This document shows, in pieces, positions 59,101 through 64,000 of a stretch of 64,000 nt of DNA. Source of the DNA: Lumbricus terrestris (taxonomy: Eukaryota > Annelida > Clitellata > Crassiclitellata > Lumbricidae); the NCBI GenBank assembly GCA_949752735.1, contig OX457037.1, positions 35,711,871 to 35,775,870 on the forward strand. Direction: 5' to 3'. Within the stretch, counting starts at the first letter, position 1; each line of letters starts with the position of its first letter. Position numbers and translations under genes: made by a program. Under the pieces are notes generated by a model, which worked only from the letters and a program-made list of their open reading frames with translations, was not told where the DNA came from and ran no database searches.

Positions 59101-60454
59101 AAATTGATATGCATTTCAAGAGCATTAAAATTGTTTCAAAACTTGTGTTTAAAAAAATAGTAAACGGATAACAAATTGGATTAAAATCTGAAGAAAAAAA
59201 ATCACAAACATACTATTTCCCTAAATATCTCTGTTGTGTAGTTTCCGACTTAGGGCTGATTTTGGTCTGGAGTCTCTGGACCGCCACATATAATATAATA
59301 ATAGGTTTCTGTGGGCATAGGATCTTTGAAGATGCAGTTACCCCCAACAATAGTCTCATGTGATATATATATATAAGAGAGTGCTCTTGATGCCATTGAC
59401 ACGAACTGCAGCCATGCATGTGTGCTTGCATGTAATGTCTGTGTGTGCCTGGGTGCATGTGTCTGGGACTTTTTGAATATAGTTGTTACACTGTTTCTGC
59501 ATGGTGGTAGCCTTTGACTGCACAGATTGGAAGGAGTCGAACTAAATTGTGATTAAGAACTCGGAAGTTGGAGCAAATAGCCAATTCCACCCATGATTTG
59601 ATGAGTGACTCTGACCTAAGTGATACTCTGATCATCAGCTAACTTCCCATGGGTTCCTCTTTTCTTTTTTAGAAAGACATCAGAATGAAGCAGTTTCCTT
59701 CACTAATATTTATTTCAGTTCGACTGCATCCTTTTCCATTTGCCTTCTTTGTAATTCAATTCACCGTCGTATTCCAGTTCTGATCATTTTCACGCACTGC
59801 TTCTCCTCCACTGTCTTATTTTCGGATTCCTTTCCTTCTAATGCTTCTTTTCCCCCCACCACCCCCCTTTCATTCTTATGTCCCTTCTGCTTCGGTTTGC
59901 TTTGCCATCCTCTTTCTCTCCTCCCTCGCCTCCATCATTTTTCTTGTGTTTTTCATCCGTTAGTGTCTTGTTATTGATGCCAATTTCTTCTGTCTGGCAA
60001 ATATAAGCTTTTTTGTCGTGCGCTTCCAGTGTCTGTGTTGTGTGAATTATGGTGACGCAAAGTATCCAATGGCTAATCGCTGGTCATTATGTCGTGATGT
60101 AGATAATGCTGTGTGTTGTGATGACCTCTACAGAGGGTGAGGAGGAGGCGGTATGACTGATCCAATGTCGTTTTGTTCCGACACCAATTTTCAATGTTTT
60201 TAAATTCTGCATCTATAGGCTAGTCATAATAACACCGATTTCCATTATTTGTGTATTGCTTCACTACCTATTCTGTCATGACCGACTGATGTGCATGGAA
60301 GAACGCAAGAGACATTTTCAAGCTTAGCATTAGTCTGGGGGTTTGTTTTTATTCATTGCTTGATTGCCATTGTAGTCTTCATTGCTTGTAGCTGTAATTA
60401 TTTTTGCATGGGCTATGGGACATTGTCTGTGACTGATACAGTACTGGTAATATA
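56177..60454. other. Intron or intergenic sequence right of exon 4
   Basis: AT-rich sequence with a GT-rich microsatellite region (57770-58030), a somewhat GC-rich stretch at 58480-58560 and a pyrimidine-rich stretch at 59640-59960. No exon was recognised. Confidence 0.5.
57770..58030. repeat. Degenerate TG microsatellite
   Basis: Mixed TGTG and GTGCAT words with GCATGCGTGCATGCGTG near 57993-58013, a Z-DNA-like alternating stretch. Confidence 0.75.
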
Positions 60455-60625
60455 CAGGGTGGGCTAGAAAAAAGACCCCATACGGTTTATTTGCCAATAT
60501 CTTGGCCAGAAGTAATGGTTGGTGTCCCTATAGATAGCGGGATTATTTTATCTCTTTTGTTTAGGGCCTCCCCTTTTGTAACAAATGAGCAGGGTGTGTG
60601 AACCTGTCATGTATATACTTTGGTT

Positions 60626-61695
60626 CAGGGTGGATAAAAATCGTGATTTTTTTAATAAAAATCAAAAAATCGGATTTTTTTGATTTAAATCGGATTTTTT
60701 TGATTTAAATCGGATTTTTTTGATTTATATCGGATTTCTTTCTTATAGTTCGTATTTTGTATGTAGTGCCTTTTTTGGGTATCAAGTCACATGCTTCATT
60801 AGGTAACAGTAAGTGTTATTACCTTTAATTCTACAGCTATACAATACAAGGTGGATAAAAATCATGATTTTTTAACTAAAAATAAAGATCGATTTTAACA
60901 ATTTAAATCCGATTTCTTTCTACTAGTTCTAAGTTTGGATTTACTGCCTCCATGTGGGTATCAAGCCACTATGCATTATTGTAACTGATATTTGGTATTC
61001 GGTAACAATTATTACCTTCTTTAGTTTTGCAGTTATACAATACAAATTAACACCTTTGAAGTGGTACATATACTTAATTTAATACTAATAGTGCGATCGA
61101 TGAACAATCAGTTAAATCCAATGAAGAAGTCAATGTTCTGTGAAACTGTGAAATCAGATCGCTATGTAAGTGGTTAGGTTACTGAGTCAGTCACACCTTG
61201 CAAACTAGAACACTACGGTACTAATATTATTAGGTCACTGCTGGTACTAGTCACCAGTAACTGTTGTCATTCAGATGTAAAATATTTTAGTCACAATACA
61301 AGTGTTTATCTTCTCCCGCTAATGGCTTCTTGTTCATAAGTTTGAAAAGAAACACCAGCTTTCCAGCTTTTTCAATTCCAAGTCGATTTCGGAGTTTTGA
61401 ATGTACGAGGCCGAATGAAGAAAAGACTCTCTCAATGCCAGCCGATGAAGCTGTTGCAGTCAACAGTTGATAGACAACAGTTAGAGTTTCTTGGTTCAAG
61501 CGGTCTGCATGCACTAACTGGCAGCTGCACTGCTGCAGCTAAGTGGAAGGAAACAAACCTGCAAGTTGTGTGGCACAAAAGCATTGATTGAAATTTATTT
61601 TCACTATTCGATTTAAATCGTGATTTTTATTACCGATTTAAATCGTGATTTAAATCGATGATTTAAATCAACCGATTTAAATCATCTCCACCCTG
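60626..61695 (-). mobile_element. hAT transposon remnant (1070 bp)
   Basis: The ends CAGGGTGGATAAAAATCG and ATTTAAATCATCTCCACCCTG are inverted repeats, and an exact 8-bp duplication CTTTGGTT stands at 60618-60625 and 61696-61703. The subterminal region repeats a GATTTTTTTGATTTAAATCG word several times. It retains only the last part of a transposase frame (61287-61514), so it is an internally deleted copy. Confidence 0.88.
61287..61514 (-). pseudogene. hAT transposase C-terminal (dimerisation domain) fragment
   Basis: A 75-codon frame contains ATASSAGIERVFSSFGLVHS and KLRNRLGIEKAGKLVFLF. This is the conserved hATC dimerisation motif (S-x-x-x-E-R-x-F-S-x-x-G-x-x-x-x-x-x-R-x-x-L) found at the C-terminus of hAT transposases. 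The catalytic part is absent. It lies inside the terminal repeats of the 1070-bp element. Confidence 0.85.
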
Positions 61696-62510
61696 CTTTG
61701 GTTGCAGACATTTAAAAAAATATTTGATTTGAGAAGTAAGAATTTCGAAATTATATTTTACAGGCTTCAAAACAAAATCGTTTTTGTTACTTTTTTGTTG
61801 CGTTACGTTTTTGAATCGTCAAAAAATGGTGGGTGGTCTCACTAAAAGTGATATGACTTTTGTTCTGTTTTAGATATTTTTATGAAATGTGGCCATCATG
61901 TGTAAATATGAATTATCTTTAAGAGTGTAGAATTTCATTTCGAAATTCTTACTTCTGACCAAGATATTGGCAAAAACCGTAGTTCTTTGGCCCACCCTAT
62001 AGTTGGTGATGTTGCAACTGAGTTTCCTATGCGAATGAGAACATTGAACGATGCAGAAGCAAGATGGGAGAAGGCTTCTTGCAGAGTTGGTTGGGAAGAT
62101 TGAATGGATTTCAGGATAGCACAAAATAAGAATCGACGACTTACATTAGGTATACCAAGCCGGTGGGATCACATGTTTTGTGCTGAGGCATCTTGCGGTG
62201 AAGGAAAATTGCGAAGCTGAAAGATTTGCTGCTGCGTAGGGATGAAAAGAATGTTACGGTGAATGCCCTAAACAGCAAGGAATAACATTTCATTCATAAG
62301 GGTTTTAGACCATTCTCTAAAATGTCTACCGGTATTTTAAAAAATGAGCTACAGTTTCGGCATAATGAGGTATGACTCGACAACTTTTATTTACATACGC
62401 TGTAGCTCCGCAGTTAATCTCCTCATACACTCTTGTTTCCTGCTCTTTATTACACTGCTTCAACGTCACCGGGCAGCTTAACACAGGAAGCTCCGTCCAT
62501 TAATATATAT

Positions 62511-62850
62511 GCCAGACAAGGTAGTTCAATCAATCAACTTCATTGAAGACTTGGACGGTTTGGACATGCAGAAAGGGAATGCTATCCCATGCAATGCAAT
62601 ACATATTACATATGCAAGGTTTTTTTAAGGAAAGACAATCAAAGCAGACGACGAAGAATTCGTCTGCTGGATATATTGTAATAAATGAGGACATGACGCG
62701 ACTTGGACCTGCGTTAATGGAAGCAATGGATGTGACAAATGAACAAGGACGAGGGAGATGATTTATTCCTACCCATCATCGCCAAATGGCTGGCATCAGA
62801 ACTGATGATGATGATGAGGATGATGATGATGATGAGGATGATGATGATGC
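62511..62850 (+). mobile_element. Degenerate RTE-like LINE end
   Basis: In broken frames the plus strand reads a KQTTKNSSAGYIVINEDMTRLG... stretch, then FIPTHHRQMAGIRTDDDDE. This follows the W-x-D-x-I-x-x-D-M ... HRQMA pattern at the end of many RTE/endonuclease-RT elements. A GAT triplet run (62796-62850) forms its tail. Confidence 0.55.
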
Positions 62851-63234
62851 TAGGACAGCTAGGCAGTCTCCAGCCTTGTTTGATGTCCGCAAGGGCATAT
62901 AGTCAATCGGTCACTATCATATTATTCTTGTTGACATTTGTGCACCAGCTGTCGCATTTCTTGTCAGCAGTATCAATGAAACGATGAAACGTGTCGACCT
63001 TAACTGATGAAAAACGTCACGATGATCTTCGTAGTTTAAGCAGCGGCCATCTTGAAAAACTGCCACACATGCCGAGGGCGTCCTGCTATCTCTTGTCGGC
63101 GCTTTTACTGGAGTGCGACTGGCAGATTAAATGTGTCTCAGTGCTCTACCATCTCGAGAGTTCTTTCAAACTTTGTGGTTGGAGATGAGATTTGAACTGT
63201 TTTCAACATCTTTGGTCATTAAAAGAACTTTTTT

Positions 63235-63402
63235 TAAATTTAAAATTTATATTGGATTTGGACTTAGGATTTTATGCTATTGCAAAACATTTTGACATTG
63301 ATTGGATATAGAAATGATGTATATATTTGTTTATTATACCTTGTATGTACACCAAAATGCGGATAGCAATTGGAATATTAAAGAATATTCTTATCTTATC
63401 TG
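63235..63402 (+). mobile_element. Repeat with 'ACACCAAAATGCGGATAGCA' end, copy 4
   Basis: 'gtatgtacaccaaaatgcggatagcaattggaatattaaagaatattcttatcttatct', the cleanest copy of the family also at 12200, 28432 and 32670. Confidence 0.6.
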
Positions 63403-63458
63403 ATCTTTATATGCCCGGGAAGCTTTGATTGTGTATCTGTTGTTAGTATATCTATTGT

Positions 63459-63670
63459 AGGGCGCGTTGGTGTAGCACTGTAGGGGTATGTTCGATGGCT
63501 TGGAACTGGAAAGTTGCGGGTTCGAATCCACCTCAAGCCACCACATAGGGACCATAAGCAAGTCCTTCACCCCAGTTGCTCATGCGCTTTGGCGTGAAAC
63601 TCCTTCAGTGTCCACGCTGTAGTCGGGAGCGCCTCTGAATAGATATCTTGAAGAGGCGCTTTATGTTGGG
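63459..63670 (+). mobile_element. Composite SINE: tRNA-like head and LINE-like tail
   Basis: The head matches the SINE at 34913 (gtaggggtatgttcgatggcttgg), with B box GGTTCGAATCC (63519-63529) and a TGGTGTAGCAC A-box-like start. An 8-bp insertion-like duplication sits after it. The 3' end (gtcgggagcgcctctgaatag...gaggcgcttta) is the same hairpin tail found on the CR1/L2-like LINEs. This layout lets a SINE borrow the LINE's machinery. Confidence 0.75.
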
Positions 63671-64000
63671 GGTTTCTGTATATCATCGAAACTGTATGAA
63701 TTTCCTCCATTTTTAATAAAGTTGAAACTCGTCTTTCCCAATCACGTTAGAAGTGTTACATGCACAAGTGATGAGAGGCCAATTAATCATAATCATAATC
63801 TCAAACGTTTTACAGTCGTGACAGCCAGTTATATTTACCAGTAATTCGTGAGATCATTTGGTGCAGGCATTTTTAACTGCTGAATTTCAAACCTATTCTT
63901 CTTAACATGAATTGAAACTGATCAATGCAATTAATATTTAGACATTCAAGTTAAAAAATTAAATAATGTGTGTAAAATGCATTGACCTAATGGTTGACTT
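63671..64000. other. Right edge, no feature seen
   Basis: AT-rich sequence without recognisable exon, repeat or element. Confidence 0.4.

Larger units (their letters stand above)
60455..61999. mobile_element. TA-flanked (Tc1/mariner-like) element, interrupted
   Basis: The left end CAGGGTGGGCTAGAAAAAAG and the right end (inward TAGGGTGGGCCAAAGAACT) are inverted repeats. They extend through a shared TTTGCCAATATCTTGGCCAG block, and TA flanks both sides (60453-60454 and 62000-62001). The element was split by the hAT remnant at 60626-61695. Without it the element is about 460 bp. The superfamily is inferred from the TA target only. Confidence 0.65.

Overview
The window looks like nuclear DNA from a marine invertebrate animal. 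It is AT-rich and intron-rich, with phase-consistent GT-AG exons, a dense load of 5'-truncated LINE ends, tRNA-derived SINEs, hAT-type MITEs and long microsatellites, and no operons. The repeat types suggest a deuterostome or other marine metazoan, but I cannot name the species.

Two genes can be supported, arranged head to head. On the minus strand (620 to 16484) lie eight exons of a filamin-type gene. All its introns are phase 1. Joined, the exons give four full filamin/ABP280 immunoglobulin-like repeats plus the start of a fifth, 398 codons in all. The gene runs off the left edge (3' side), and its 5' exons, including any actin-binding CH domains, were not found. On the plus strand, from 24547, is a gene for a small single-pass membrane protein that I do not recognise. 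Exon 1 (24547-24750) encodes a signal peptide, exon 2 (40938-41087/41090) the rest of a short ectodomain, exon 3 (41667-41835) the transmembrane helix and a basic stop-transfer, and exon 4 (56127-56176) cytoplasmic residues. Reading frames join cleanly across introns of 16.2, 0.6 and 14.3 kb, and the gene continues past the right edge.

The rest is mobile and repetitive DNA. Notable items are an apparently intact piggyBac transposon (4456-6752) with TTAA target duplications, terminal inverted repeats and an uninterrupted 603-aa transposase; at least three families of hAT MITEs, many with 8-bp target duplications; a hAT remnant nested inside a TA-flanked element (60455-61999); a Harbinger-like element (51393-52856); a dispersed family of CR1/L2-like LINE 3' ends; and tRNA-headed SINEs, one of which carries the same tail as those LINEs.

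Tandem repeats are extreme: an uninterrupted 1.9-kb TAC array and a 660-bp TTCC array in intron 1 of the membrane-protein gene, a 36-bp minisatellite with 144-bp higher-order periodicity (19896-20766), and a VNTR that begins at the splice donor of the transmembrane exon. A 102-bp perfect palindrome (51-bp arms, 2-bp spacer) sits at 34731-34834. No rRNA, CRISPR array or prokaryotic feature was seen. No new multi-gene system was found; the best leads are the unrecognised membrane protein, the intact piggyBac, the palindrome and the TAC array.
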